Shown: positions 45,849 to 55,672, counted from the first letter of the stretch. The stretch: DNA of 64,000 nt from Cellvibrio sp. UBA7671 (GCA_002483145.1 DLHJ01000014.1:434001-498000); one strand, 5' to 3'. Program-made: numbers and translations. The notes: generated from the sequence alone by a model not told the origin.

Positions 45849-46353
45849 AAGATAAGACCCTCAAGCTAAGAAAACGATGCAGTGGCAGTACTACCAGCCA
45901 CAGGATCGCTATTATAGGTAAAACGCGAACCAAGGGGCTAGACCATTCCGCCGAAGACAAACTAACGCCCGCAAGATAGCTCAAGGGCGCAGCAATAGCT
46001 CCCAATAAAGCAGACCACAGGGGACGCGAATAGATCCATACCAGAGAGTGATTAAGGGTGATGCCCAACAATGCCCACAAGCAGACTAACCATAGCGGAG
46101 GCAGATAAGCAGATTCAGCAAACTGGATTTGGCCGCTGTGCAAAAGCAGCGAATCATGAAGCAAACCAAGTGCTATTGCTATGAGTACAGCAACCGCATC
46201 ATCGCGTCGTTGCTGCACAATCATGAAATGAAAAGCGATGGCCGCGAGCGTAAATACCCCAGCCCAAAAACTACCGCACAAAATACAAACGAACCAGCCG
46301 ACCTGAAACAATACGGCATTGGTGATGGTAAAAACCAATGCCCTGTTTATCAT
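45814..46353 (-). CDS. DUF2878 family membrane protein
   Basis: A 179-residue integral membrane protein with about six hydrophobic segments, of the DUF2878 type that often accompanies Cfa/DUF1365 clusters. The start at 46353 (MINRALVFTITNAVLFQVGW) overlaps the cfa stop as ATGA, which decides it against the longer frame to 46458. It could be a membrane partner of the lipid-modifying enzymes encoded upstream; that is inference from context. Confidence 0.82.
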   Translation of the reverse strand: MINRALVFTITNAVLFQVGWFVCILCGSFWAGVFTLAAIAFHFMIVQQRRDDAVAVLIAIALGLLHDSLLLHSGQIQFAESAYLPPLWLVCLWALLGITLNHSLVWIYSRPLWSALLGAIAAPLSYLAGVSLSSAEWSSPLVRVLPIIAILWLVVLPLHRFLSLRVLSYVQRKTTRLSS

Positions 46354-47615
46354 TGGAAATAGCCGCTGCGGTACTGTGGTTTTGCTAACAGTACTTGTGC
46401 GGTGCCTATACTGCGCTCGATAAAGCCGCCCTCGCAGTAACAGAGATAAAATTCCCACATACGGATAAAACGATCATCGAAGCCTTGCTCCCGCACTGCT
46501 TCCAATTTAGCGTTAAACGCTTCGCGCCAATGTTTCAGCGTCTGCGCATAATGCGCTCCTATATCTTCAATATGCAGAATATTCATATCCGTTTTACTTT
46601 TTGCAAAATCACTGATCACTGCGATGGAGGGCAGCGAACCACCTGGGAAAATATAGCGTTGGATAAAATCCACTGTCTTGCGCGCCATGTCATAACGCTG
46701 ATCAGCAATCGTAATTGCCTGCAACAACATGAGCCCATTAGGTGCCAACAAGCGCGAGCAGGTAGAAAAATATTGATCGTAGTGCTCGTGCCCTACTGCT
46801 TCAATCATTTCGATAGAAACCAGTTTACTAAACTGGCCGCGTAGATCACGGTAATCATCAAATAACACGGTAATGCGGTCACTTAAACCAGCCTCGGCTA
46901 CTCTAGCCAAAGCATATTCACGCTGTTCACGAGAAATAGTTGTAGTAGTAACACGACACCCATAGTGTTGCGCTGCATAAATTGCCATGCCACCCCAACC
47001 TGTGCCTATCTCAAGCAAGTGATCGTTCGGCGTCAGTTGTAATTTTTCACAAATACGTTTCAACTTATAAACCGATGCTTCCGCCAAAGATGCGTCAGGT
47101 GTTGGATAGATCGCTGCTGAATACATCATGGTGTTGTCGAGAAATAAGCGAAAAAAGTTATTGCCCAAATCGTAGTGAGCAGAAATATTTTTTCGCGATC
47201 CCTCTTTGGTATTGCGATTAAACCAATGAAACATCTTTAACAGATACTGCCCAATAAAAGATTGCTTTGAGTCCATTGCATCAAGTGCATCGATATTGCG
47301 CACAAATAAGCGGGTGACTTGAGTGAGATTCGGCGTTGACCAAAAACCACTCATATAGGCCTCACCTGCGCCAACAGAACCGCCAAATATTACATCTGAA
47401 TAAAGCTGCGCGTCGTGTACATAAATATCGGCCACCAAATCTGTGTGATCTGCTTGTTGGCCAAACTGGAACAGCTCGCCTTGCTCATGGATGCGCAGGC
47501 AACCCTGCTCCAAATCGCGCAGCAATTTAAATAACATCGAACGAGCGATGCTTTGGTTGCGCGTTAAAGATGACACTCGATGTTTTGGCAACAGCCTGAT
47601 ACTAGTGGTTTTCAC
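46350..47615 (-). CDS. cfa: cyclopropane-fatty-acid synthase-like SAM methyltransferase (GTG start)
   Basis: A 421-residue SAM-dependent enzyme that acts on unsaturated acyl chains of membrane phospholipids. SAM motif I is LEIGTGWGGMAIYAAQ near residue 195; NISAHYDLGNNFFRLFLD near 143 is the Cfa N-terminal hallmark; the region QRYIFPGGSLPS near 320 and the active-site cysteine block YLCYCEGGFIERSIG near 395 match the family. GTG start with AGGGG upstream, two bases after the DUF1365 stop. In this cluster type (FAD enzyme-DUF1365-Cfa) the product may be a methylated or furan fatty acid rather than a cyclopropane ring; the sequence cannot tell. Confidence 0.92.
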   Translation of the reverse strand: MKTTSIRLLPKHRVSSLTRNQSIARSMLFKLLRDLEQGCLRIHEQGELFQFGQQADHTDLVADIYVHDAQLYSDVIFGGSVGAGEAYMSGFWSTPNLTQVTRLFVRNIDALDAMDSKQSFIGQYLLKMFHWFNRNTKEGSRKNISAHYDLGNNFFRLFLDNTMMYSAAIYPTPDASLAEASVYKLKRICEKLQLTPNDHLLEIGTGWGGMAIYAAQHYGCRVTTTTISREQREYALARVAEAGLSDRITVLFDDYRDLRGQFSKLVSIEMIEAVGHEHYDQYFSTCSRLLAPNGLMLLQAITIADQRYDMARKTVDFIQRYIFPGGSLPSIAVISDFAKSKTDMNILHIEDIGAHYAQTLKHWREAFNAKLEAVREQGFDDRFIRMWEFYLCYCEGGFIERSIGTAQVLLAKPQYRSGYFQ

Positions 47616-47617
47616 AA

Positions 47618-48460
47618 TTATTCCCCTGTCGTTTTAAGTTCAGTGCTGCTAGCAGCAGGCAAAGGGTTTATGGATTGATGTGTGTAAACAGGCACACCTT
47701 TAACAAACAGGCGCACAGCTTGCCAATAAATGGCAACAGGAACTTTTATCGCAGCCCAAGGTTGCAGCCACAATATTTTATGTAAAAGCGATTTGGACCA
47801 AGGCTGGCGTTTGAGCGTCAGGGTTGCATCCATATGACAGCTGGCGTGCTGGGTAGAATGACTTTGCGAATCCAGAGCGCGCACATGGTTTTCCATGTGC
47901 ACCAACACATTTTCTGCAGGTACGGAACTAACCCAGTGATATTCCATATCCAATGGATTAAAAGGCGATACATGGAATTTTTTATCGAATTGCGAATTGG
48001 CTTTACCGGTTTTTTCATCGCAATGAATGAGATAAGTGTGCCGTTCATTCCATGGAGTGTTGTTGACCTGTGCAAGAATCATTGTCGGCTTATTAGCACC
48101 TGCGTTAAACAGGTAATAAAAAGTGACTGGATTAAAACAAAAACCAAAAATACGTAAGTTTGTCAGCATACGTACGGCGCCATCAGGGCAACGCAGTAAA
48201 TTTTTTTTATCCGCCGTCAACAATGTATTCACTTCACTGCGCACGGCATCTTTCAGAGGCACGGCGGGATCGCCCAAAAAATCCGCACGCCGGAAGCTAC
48301 CAAAATTGGTACCGTTGTATGACCAGCCTCTTACGCCGTCAAACAGTTCGGGCAATTCATCGAGATCGATATAAAACAAAGTCGATGAATAACTAAATTC
48401 ATGATGCTTTGGAAAGAAGCGCCGGTGGCGCAAGTTACCCTGATAAATTGCACTATGCAT
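47618..48460 (-). CDS. DUF1365 family protein
   Basis: A 280-residue protein with the family hallmarks: N-terminal IYQGNLRHRRFFPKHHEFSY, then FGFCFNPVTFYYLFN near residue 110 and HVSPFNPLDMEYHW near 165. DUF1365 proteins nearly always sit next to a FAD-dependent amine-oxidase-like protein and a Cfa-type methyltransferase, as here, and are thought to take part in fatty-acid modification. It lies 33 bases after the FAD gene. The biochemical role is not established. Confidence 0.9.
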   Translation of the reverse strand: MHSAIYQGNLRHRRFFPKHHEFSYSSTLFYIDLDELPELFDGVRGWSYNGTNFGSFRRADFLGDPAVPLKDAVRSEVNTLLTADKKNLLRCPDGAVRMLTNLRIFGFCFNPVTFYYLFNAGANKPTMILAQVNNTPWNERHTYLIHCDEKTGKANSQFDKKFHVSPFNPLDMEYHWVSSVPAENVLVHMENHVRALDSQSHSTQHASCHMDATLTLKRQPWSKSLLHKILWLQPWAAIKVPVAIYWQAVRLFVKGVPVYTHQSINPLPAASSTELKTTGE

Positions 48461-48493
48461 AGCGGAACTCTGATCGGGACTGTAACCGATTCA

Positions 48494-49777
48494 TTACCAC
48501 ATCTCCCCTAACATCTCTGCAACGCGGATCGCTGATACTACGCCATCCTCGTGGAAACCATTACGCCAGTAGGCACCGCAAAAATGTGTGCGGTTGACAC
48601 CACTAATCTCCGCCCAGCGCGCTTGCGCGGCAACCGACTCGCGCGTAAACATCGGATGGCTATATTGATATTCACCGTAGATTTTTTCAGGATCTATCGC
48701 ATTGCCCGCATTGACTGTCACGCAAAATGTAGTTGCCGAGTTCAATTTTTGCAGGATATTCATGTTGTACGTCAAAGCGACACTTTCACTAACTGAATCG
48801 GCTTCGCCATTCTGTAGCAGCATGTAATTCCAGCTCGCCCAACTGCGGCGCAACTTGGGTAGCAAGCGAAGATCACTGTGCAATACTACCTGATTGGATT
48901 GGTAGGGAATTGCAGCGAGAATCTCATGTTCAGCCGATGACGGATCGGCAAGTAATTTCAATGCCTGATCGCTATGGCAGGCAAAAACAACCTCGTCAAA
49001 TAATTGCTCACCGAACAAAGCTGTAGTGACTGCTACCGAGTCAGCATTGCGCTTTACCTTGAGTACCGGACAGTTTGTATAAATGGTGCCTTTATATTTT
49101 GCTGTTAACGGTTGTAAATATTGGTTGGAACCACCTTTGATGGTGTACCACTGTGGCTGTTGGGTAACAGTCAATAGGCCATGGTTGTGGAAAAACCGCA
49201 CAAAAAATGTCAGTGGCATAGCTGCCGCTGTACCAATGGGCGATGACCAGATCGCCGACACCATGGGTAAGATATAAAAATGAATGAATTTTTCGCTGTA
49301 GCCTTGTAGCTGCAAATATTCGCCCAGCGTTTGGTCTTCAGGAATGCAGTTATTCTTATAGAGCAGGGTGCAGGCCGTATTGAATTGCACAATTTCTTTC
49401 AACATGCGCCAGTGGGAAAGATTGAAGATATTTTTGCGCTGGGCAAACACAGCATTCAATGAAGTACCACTGTATTCAAACCCGGTACGCTGGCAGGCAA
49501 CACTAAAACCCATTTCAGTGGGCTGATAAGAAACATTCAATTGCGCAAGCAATTTTAGAAAATTGGGATAAGTGCGATCGTTGAATACGATAAATCCTGT
49601 ATCAACAGCGAGCTTGCCTTCAGGTGCAATAACCATTTTGGTAGCCGTATGCCCACCAATTTCATTCCCGGCTTCAAATACACTCACATCGTGGCGGCGT
49701 GCCAACAAGTAACCGCTCAGTAATCCACTGATTCCCGAACCTATGATAGCGATTTTTTTTCTGGCAACGACAGTCAT
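48494..49777 (-). CDS. FAD-dependent amine oxidase-like oxidoreductase
   Basis: A 427-residue flavoprotein with an N-terminal Rossmann motif IAIIGSGISGLLSGYLLARR and the following GNEIGGHTATK, typical of the COG2907 family. Residues such as DTGFIVFNDRTYPNFLKLL and the C-terminal FAD contact HFCGAYWRNGFHEDGVVSA support this. In Rhodobacter-type photo-oxidative stress clusters, homologues participate in making methylated or furan fatty acids (UfaD-like); here the same neighbours (DUF1365, Cfa) are present. Assigning that reaction is inference. Ten bases separate it from the SDR gene. Confidence 0.88.
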   Translation of the reverse strand: MTVVARKKIAIIGSGISGLLSGYLLARRHDVSVFEAGNEIGGHTATKMVIAPEGKLAVDTGFIVFNDRTYPNFLKLLAQLNVSYQPTEMGFSVACQRTGFEYSGTSLNAVFAQRKNIFNLSHWRMLKEIVQFNTACTLLYKNNCIPEDQTLGEYLQLQGYSEKFIHFYILPMVSAIWSSPIGTAAAMPLTFFVRFFHNHGLLTVTQQPQWYTIKGGSNQYLQPLTAKYKGTIYTNCPVLKVKRNADSVAVTTALFGEQLFDEVVFACHSDQALKLLADPSSAEHEILAAIPYQSNQVVLHSDLRLLPKLRRSWASWNYMLLQNGEADSVSESVALTYNMNILQKLNSATTFCVTVNAGNAIDPEKIYGEYQYSHPMFTRESVAAQARWAEISGVNRTHFCGAYWRNGFHEDGVVSAIRVAEMLGEMW

Positions 49778-49787
49778 GCGTAGACTC

Positions 49788-50582
49788 TTAATGTGAAGTG
49801 CGTGAGATTTTTTGCAATAGCCACACTTGCGCGCGTAGCGGCAAACAGGCGATAGAATTCATCAACCACACCAACGGCCAAGGGAATTGCACCAGCCAAT
49901 GGCGCTTGTTGATGCCCTTCAGAATACTGTCTGCGGCTTCGGCTGTTGTCTGTGCAAAAGGCATGGGAAAGTCATTGCGGTCAGTGAGTGGGGTTTTAAC
50001 AAAGCCTGGACGAACGATGGTGATATCGATGGGTTCGTTAGCCAAATCTACGCGCAATGAATTAAATAGATATTCCATGGCAACCTTGGATGCGCCGTAA
50101 GCTTGCGAGCGCGGCATAGGCAAAATACTAGCCATACTGGATACACCCACCAGTTGCGCTGGCGCTGTCTGCACACTGTTGTCTTGCAACTTTTTTTTAC
50201 GCAGCAAAGGTAAACAAAACAGCAGACTGTTGATAGTGCCCTGCCAATTAATTGCCATTACCTTGTCAAACGGCTCGTGCGACAAATTATTTACATCAAC
50301 ATATTCGCAAGTACCCGCGTTTAAGATAGCGAGATCCAAATATTGTGTTTGTTCATCGATCCATTCACCTGCGCGTTGACTATCACCAGCATCAGAAAGA
50401 TCAACCTTTACTGGCAAACACTGCTGCGGAAATTGTTTGGCCAACTGCTCCAATCGGTCTTCAGAACGCGCCAGTGCAAACACTCTTGCACCCTGCTCCA
50501 GATAACGCAGTGCCAACTCATAACCAATCCCGCTAGAGGCGCCGGTTATTAAAACAGTGTAAGGCGCAAGACTGGTATTCAT
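49788..50582 (-). CDS. short-chain dehydrogenase/reductase
   Basis: A 264-residue classical SDR: cofactor loop TGASSGIGYEL near residue 14, NAG in LAILNAGTCEY near 90, catalytic Ser in GVSSMASILP near 145 and YGASK (YxxxK) near 160. A hydrophobic C-terminal segment (WLVQFPWPLVWLMNSIACLP) suggests membrane association, fitting a lipid substrate. It lies 12 bases after phrB and 10 before the FAD gene. The cofactor is probably NADP(H), since arginine residues follow the second strand; the substrate is unknown. Confidence 0.9.
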   Translation of the reverse strand: MNTSLAPYTVLITGASSGIGYELALRYLEQGARVFALARSEDRLEQLAKQFPQQCLPVKVDLSDAGDSQRAGEWIDEQTQYLDLAILNAGTCEYVDVNNLSHEPFDKVMAINWQGTINSLLFCLPLLRKKKLQDNSVQTAPAQLVGVSSMASILPMPRSQAYGASKVAMEYLFNSLRVDLANEPIDITIVRPGFVKTPLTDRNDFPMPFAQTTAEAADSILKGINKRHWLVQFPWPLVWLMNSIACLPLRAQVWLLQKISRTSH

Positions 50583-50594
50583 GGACTAACTCGG

Positions 50595-52016
50595 TTAGTG
50601 CGCTACGGGCGTCAATTGGGCGAAAAGTGCTATGGTTTCTTTACGGCTCAAATTTAAATCAACAATTGGGCGCGGGTAATTATCGACTGATGGCGGATTG
50701 TGAATCTGTTTATTCGACAAATGCGCCAACTCTGGAATCCAATTACGTATAAAATCACCATTCGGATCAAAACGTTCAGATTGGCTAATAGGATTAAAAA
50801 TGCGGAAATAGGGAGCTGCGTCAGTACCCGTTGATGCGCTCCACTGCCAGCCCCCATTGTTGGCTGTAAACTCACCATCAATTAACTGTGACATAAAATA
50901 ATCTTCGCCCCAACGCCAATCGATTTGGCAGTTTTTAGTCAAAAACATAGCAACCACCATACGCAAACGGTTATGCATCCACCCGGTGGCATTCAATTGG
51001 CGCATAGCCGCATCGACAATAGGAATACCGGTTTTACCCTCACACCAGGCAGCGAAAAGCGTTTTGTCATAGCGCCAGGGAAAAGCTTCCGTATGGGCCT
51101 GCATAGCTTTACGCTTACAGACCTGCGGATAATCCACCGCTACATGCTGATAAAATTCCCGCCAGATTAATTCGCTAATCCAGCAGTTTGCGCCCGCATT
51201 GCCACCCTCCCACTCGCCATGCGTGTAGGCGAGTACAGCGGCAATTGCCTGGCGGGGGGATAGCGAACCTACCGCAAAATACGGGGATAAACTGGAAGTG
51301 CCATCAATGGATGGAAAATCGCGCTGATCCAGATAGCGGGTAATCGATTTTTCAATAAACAAATCCAACCGGCGATAAGCCTCAGCTTCTCCCGCAGGCC
51401 AAAGCTCCGACAAATCGCGCAATTCATGTGCAGAAAATAACTGATTAATATCATCGATAGATACCGTAGTTACACCAGAGACTGCCGCTTGTTTGGCAGG
51501 CGAAGCCAGCGGTTTTATCGCAACCGGCATCATGGTCTGCAGCCATTTCTTTTTAAACGCAGTGAAGACTTTATAAGGATCACCTTGACCATTGCGAATC
51601 ATACCGGGCGGGACTATGCAACGATCGTGACACCGCTTCACCAGAATTCCGTTGTCACGCAGTAATTGGTTAACCGCAAGATCGCGATTCAATTCGTTCA
51701 CGGGATACTCCGCGTTGAAATAGCAATGCCCCGCCTGCACTCGCTGTGCTATGCGCAATAATTCCGGCGCAATTTCAGCTGGTTTTTGTACGCGAACAAC
51801 CAACAGTGGAATATTCAAGCTGGTGAGGTCTTTCGCCATTATATGCAAATGGCGACGCACGAAGTCCAGTTGCGCAGGTGCAATGGTATGGAGGCGCACG
51901 TATGCATCACAATGTACGTAAACAGCTACCACACCTTGCCCTGATTCTGCCGCTTTAAACAAAGCGGGATTATCATGCACACGCAAATCATGACGCAGCC
52001 AAACTAACGCGGTCAT
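50595..52016 (-). CDS. phrB: class I deoxyribodipyrimidine photolyase
   Basis: Light-driven repair enzyme for cyclobutane pyrimidine dimers, 473 residues. The N-terminal antenna-binding domain starts ALVWLRHDLRVHDNPAL. The C-terminal FAD domain has SLSPYFAVGSLSPRQ near 250, WISELIWREFYQHV near 285, the conserved TGWMHNRLRMVVAMF near 340 and NGGWQWSASTGTDAAPYFRIFNP near 390. The ATG overlaps the SnoaL-type gene stop (ATGA). It is part of the MerR-regulated operon, as in pseudomonads, where light induces photolyase. Confidence 0.95.
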   Translation of the reverse strand: MTALVWLRHDLRVHDNPALFKAAESGQGVVAVYVHCDAYVRLHTIAPAQLDFVRRHLHIMAKDLTSLNIPLLVVRVQKPAEIAPELLRIAQRVQAGHCYFNAEYPVNELNRDLAVNQLLRDNGILVKRCHDRCIVPPGMIRNGQGDPYKVFTAFKKKWLQTMMPVAIKPLASPAKQAAVSGVTTVSIDDINQLFSAHELRDLSELWPAGEAEAYRRLDLFIEKSITRYLDQRDFPSIDGTSSLSPYFAVGSLSPRQAIAAVLAYTHGEWEGGNAGANCWISELIWREFYQHVAVDYPQVCKRKAMQAHTEAFPWRYDKTLFAAWCEGKTGIPIVDAAMRQLNATGWMHNRLRMVVAMFLTKNCQIDWRWGEDYFMSQLIDGEFTANNGGWQWSASTGTDAAPYFRIFNPISQSERFDPNGDFIRNWIPELAHLSNKQIHNPPSVDNYPRPIVDLNLSRKETIALFAQLTPVAH

Positions 52017-52447
52017 TTTGCACCCACTTTTTTCTTTATCTGCCGGATCGCAAAACCCACCAGTGGAATATGCTCATAGAGCATGGAGCCTGCATCAAAA
52101 TAATCGCGATGGTAATAAACTTTTTCGTTGAATAGCAGGTGGGTATTACCAGTCAATTCCAAAAGTTTTCCTCCAGCTAGTTTGTTGTGGCGGTAGTGCA
52201 TGGTCCAGAAAAGAATAGCCTCGCCACGGGCAGTCATTTCCATAGAATGATGGAACTCAAAACGGCACTCAACCAAATCATCCATCATGCCAGCATAATA
52301 GTCGGTGAGATTTTTGAGGCCATTGACCGCATGGAGCGGATCGCGAAATTGAATGTCGTCGCTGTAAATATCAACGAGAGAGCCGAGAATTTTTTTATCA
52401 AAACGCAAGTACAAATTGCGTACTTTTTGCGGAACCGTAAGCGTCAT
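52013..52447 (-). CDS. SnoaL/NTF2-like protein
   Basis: A 144-residue alpha+beta barrel protein of the NTF2-like superfamily, in the nuclear transport factor 2 / SnoaL subgroup commonly found beside photolyase and SDR genes. Visible is the N-terminal helix, then DIYSDDIQFRDPLHAVNGLK and the barrel strand RGEAILFWTMHYRHNKL. No catalytic residues can be assigned with confidence. The stop overlaps phrB and it starts nine bases after the MerR gene, so it is tightly embedded in the operon. Confidence 0.85.
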   Translation of the reverse strand: MTLTVPQKVRNLYLRFDKKILGSLVDIYSDDIQFRDPLHAVNGLKNLTDYYAGMMDDLVECRFEFHHSMEMTARGEAILFWTMHYRHNKLAGGKLLELTGNTHLLFNEKVYYHRDYFDAGSMLYEHIPLVGFAIRQIKKKVGAK

Positions 52448-52456
52448 ACAAATGAC

Positions 52457-53371
52457 TCATCCCTTTAATAATTGGTTTATTGTGGTCAGTACTCGTTGCT
52501 GGCTGTCGCAAGCATAATAGCCAGTGCTGAATTCAGGCACTAATGCACGAACAACCCGCGCTACATTTCCCGTCAACACAACAGCCGTAGCAGAACGCTC
52601 CTGCAACAGACTCAAGTGTAGCTGTAGCTCGCTGGTATTTACGGTTTCACTACCAATAATCACCACTATTTTTGTAGCTAGCGCTTCTGCAGCCAGTAAC
52701 GACTCCTTTGCACTCAAATACCCCAAAAATTCAGCCTGATATTGGTTCACCAGAAGCCCATAATTCAACACCGCTGGCAATAAGGGATCCTCGTCCGGAG
52801 CAGCTGACACCATCAGGATTTTCTCCCCTTGGGCTGCATGCCGTTGGCGGCTTTGGGCGGCTTGAATATACTCCAGTAGCACGGCCGTAAAAAACGCTCG
52901 GCGCACGGGTCTACCCGGCTCTTCCCCTTGCAGTTCCGCTATTAATGGCAATAACAAATAATCGGCAATCATTGGCACCGGATAAAGCGAAAACGTTTCT
53001 TCAATCAGGCGCTCCAGCTGGTTGCGGTTAAATGCAGTGATTGTCATTTGAATTTGCTGCGCCAATTGCAACCAGATTGAATCTATTTCAGGGACAAGAT
53101 CGCCGCGCTGTTCATCGGCAAGTAATGCCTTCACTTTGCCAATCGCCAACCCGCGCCCTAACCACACCTGAATTTCTTTAACGCGATCAATATCGGAACG
53201 GCTATATAACCTGTGCCCTTTGGAGGTTCGCTGTGGGATTAATAAACCATAGCGTCGCTCCCATGCACGCAGTGTTACGGTATTCACACCCGTCACGCGT
53301 GAAATTTCACGAATGGGTACGGCGTCTTCTACCAACACACCATCCCCTTCAGTTTCAACAATAATACTCAC
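52457..53371 (-). CDS. MerR family regulator, CarH/LitR-like architecture
   Basis: 304 residues. An N-terminal MerR winged helix (about 18-90: ISRVTGVNTVTLRAWERRYG ... SKGHRLYSRSDIDRVKEI) is followed by a helical region and a Rossmann-like cobalamin-binding-type domain (about 183-304, starting GEKILMVSAAPDEDPLL). In CarH/LitR light sensors, W-x9-EH and DxHxxG bind B12. Here the equivalent stretches read RRAFFTAVLLEYIQ and PDEDPLL, without the histidines, so B12 and light sensing may be lost. GTG start one base into the preceding stop (TAGTG), with AGAG upstream. It probably controls its own operon through the TGTAYA sites at 54339-54404. Confidence 0.87.
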   Translation of the reverse strand: MSIIVETEGDGVLVEDAVPIREISRVTGVNTVTLRAWERRYGLLIPQRTSKGHRLYSRSDIDRVKEIQVWLGRGLAIGKVKALLADEQRGDLVPEIDSIWLQLAQQIQMTITAFNRNQLERLIEETFSLYPVPMIADYLLLPLIAELQGEEPGRPVRRAFFTAVLLEYIQAAQSRQRHAAQGEKILMVSAAPDEDPLLPAVLNYGLLVNQYQAEFLGYLSAKESLLAAEALATKIVVIIGSETVNTSELQLHLSLLQERSATAVVLTGNVARVVRALVPEFSTGYYACDSQQRVLTTINQLLKG

Positions 53372-54330
53372 TAGCTATTCTCTACAATGTGATTACGCAA
53401 CCCGAGCCGTTCCGGATGAGGCGACCAAAAAGTTTGGGATTTTAAATAAGGGTTATCGAGTTTTAACAAATGGTGCTTTAGTAAGGTAAGCGGCACAACC
53501 AAAGGCACCATGCCCGCTTTGTATGAATCAATCAGCTGCGACAGCTCTTGTTTATCCTGAGTGTTTAAATGCTCTTTCAAATAACCACGCAAATGCATAA
53601 TTGCATTGGTATTCCCTTTACGCGAGGCATGGTGCGCAAGCGCCTCCATAAATAAACGGAAAAACTCATCGCTGCTTGTCTGTATATCCCGCCCCGACAA
53701 ATTGGACAGATAGCGACCTATGGTGAAATAGCTGGGCACATGATGCGCCATCACCTGATATTTGTAGCGAGAGTAGAAATCAATCAGTTTTTTTGCGGTG
53801 GGGGCAGCGGCAACATTCGTTTTAAAATCATGATAAGCAAAGACCCGCGCCAGAAAGTTATCGCGCAAACCGGCATCATTCAAACGCCCTGCTTCCTCCA
53901 CGGGTAACAGCGGCATCAATTCCATAAAGCGTTGAGCATAGGCACCGCGACCCTTGCCATCAGCGGTGTAGCCATTATCGCGATAGCGCTTCATGCCAAA
54001 TACGCCGCAACTGGGCGAATTTTGCATGAAAACATAACCACAGATATCGGGCATTTGCTGTGCTGCAAACTCTGCCTGCTCGACCAGCGCATCGGTCACA
54101 TCCAAATCAGGGTTTTGAACGCCGCGCACGCGGGTCTCATCACCGATGATCACCAACCGGATTGGCTTACGCGGTATACCTAAACCAATAGCAACTTCCG
54201 GACACACCGGGCGAAACTCGATGTATTCACTGAGGACGTCAGTGAGGTAACGGTTGCGTTTATGGCCACCATCAAACCGGACCTGTTCACCAAGCAAACA
54301 TTGACTAACACCGAGAGGAATTTTGCTCAT
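53371..54330 (-). CDS. DUF523-DUF1722 fusion protein (TudS-like/YbgA-like)
   Basis: 319 residues in two parts. DUF523 (about 1-150) has candidate Fe-S cysteines in VSQCLLGEQVRFDGG, FRPVCPEVAIGLG and QNSPSCGVFG, as in thiouracil desulfurase TudS. DUF1722 (about 190-305, YbgA type) includes MAHHVPSYFTIGRYLSNL and AIMHLRGYLKEHL. In pseudomonads this fusion is commonly encoded beside MerR and photolyase genes. The ATG at 54330 with AGGG upstream is chosen over a start five codons earlier. It is the first gene of the ten-gene operon, 8 bases downstream of the operator cluster. Function is not established. Confidence 0.87.
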   Translation of the reverse strand: MSKIPLGVSQCLLGEQVRFDGGHKRNRYLTDVLSEYIEFRPVCPEVAIGLGIPRKPIRLVIIGDETRVRGVQNPDLDVTDALVEQAEFAAQQMPDICGYVFMQNSPSCGVFGMKRYRDNGYTADGKGRGAYAQRFMELMPLLPVEEAGRLNDAGLRDNFLARVFAYHDFKTNVAAAPTAKKLIDFYSRYKYQVMAHHVPSYFTIGRYLSNLSGRDIQTSSDEFFRLFMEALAHHASRKGNTNAIMHLRGYLKEHLNTQDKQELSQLIDSYKAGMVPLVVPLTLLKHHLLKLDNPYLKSQTFWSPHPERLGLRNHIVENS

Positions 54331-54338
54331 ATTAACCC

Positions 54339-54404
54339 TATACAAATTATCAATTCTGTATAAGTTTTACATCCAAAACTTGTACAAAGCAATAAAATTG
54401 TATA
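54339..54404 (-). promoter_or_regulatory. putative operators of the photolyase operon (four TGTAYA-type sites)
   Basis: Four six-base sites: TATACA 54339-54344, TGTATA 54357-54362, TGTACA 54381-54386 (inside TTGTACAA) and TGTATA 54399-54404. Centres are spaced 18, 24 and 18 bases, i.e. two pairs. The first pair is an inverted repeat with a 12-base spacer. MerR-family CarH/LitR regulators bind TGTACA-like repeats over promoters, so these are the likely autoregulatory sites. Confidence 0.65.
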
Positions 54405-54503
54405 ATAAAAGGCAAAATAAATAACACGAAGGAAAACTGCAATCGGGATATGAAAATAACAAACAGCATTAACCAGGGCGGCTAACAAATTGATAATTAA
54501 TAA

Positions 54504-54529
54504 AAAAGCCGAACAAGTGTTCGGCTTTT
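54504..54529 (-). terminator. intrinsic terminator after cysB
   Basis: A 12-base stem AAAAGCCGAACA / TGTTCGGCTTTT with a minimal loop, followed by T6 on the minus strand, 16 bases after the cysB stop. Confidence 0.9.
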
Positions 54530-54545
54530 GGAACAATCATTTCGA

Positions 54546-55610
<1,065 letters not shown>

Positions 55611-55657
55611 TTAGATTATTCACTTCTAGAATAGATCACATTACCCGTCTGTGCCCA

Positions 55658-55672
55658 ACAATTATTAATTGT
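55658..55672. repeat. 15-base dyad in the cysB upstream region
   Basis: ACAATTATTAATTGT: seven-base arms around one central base, about 140 bases upstream of the cysB start, in a 287-base gene-free gap. It could be an operator site; no regulator is identified. Nothing else clear is seen in that gap. Confidence 0.4.
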
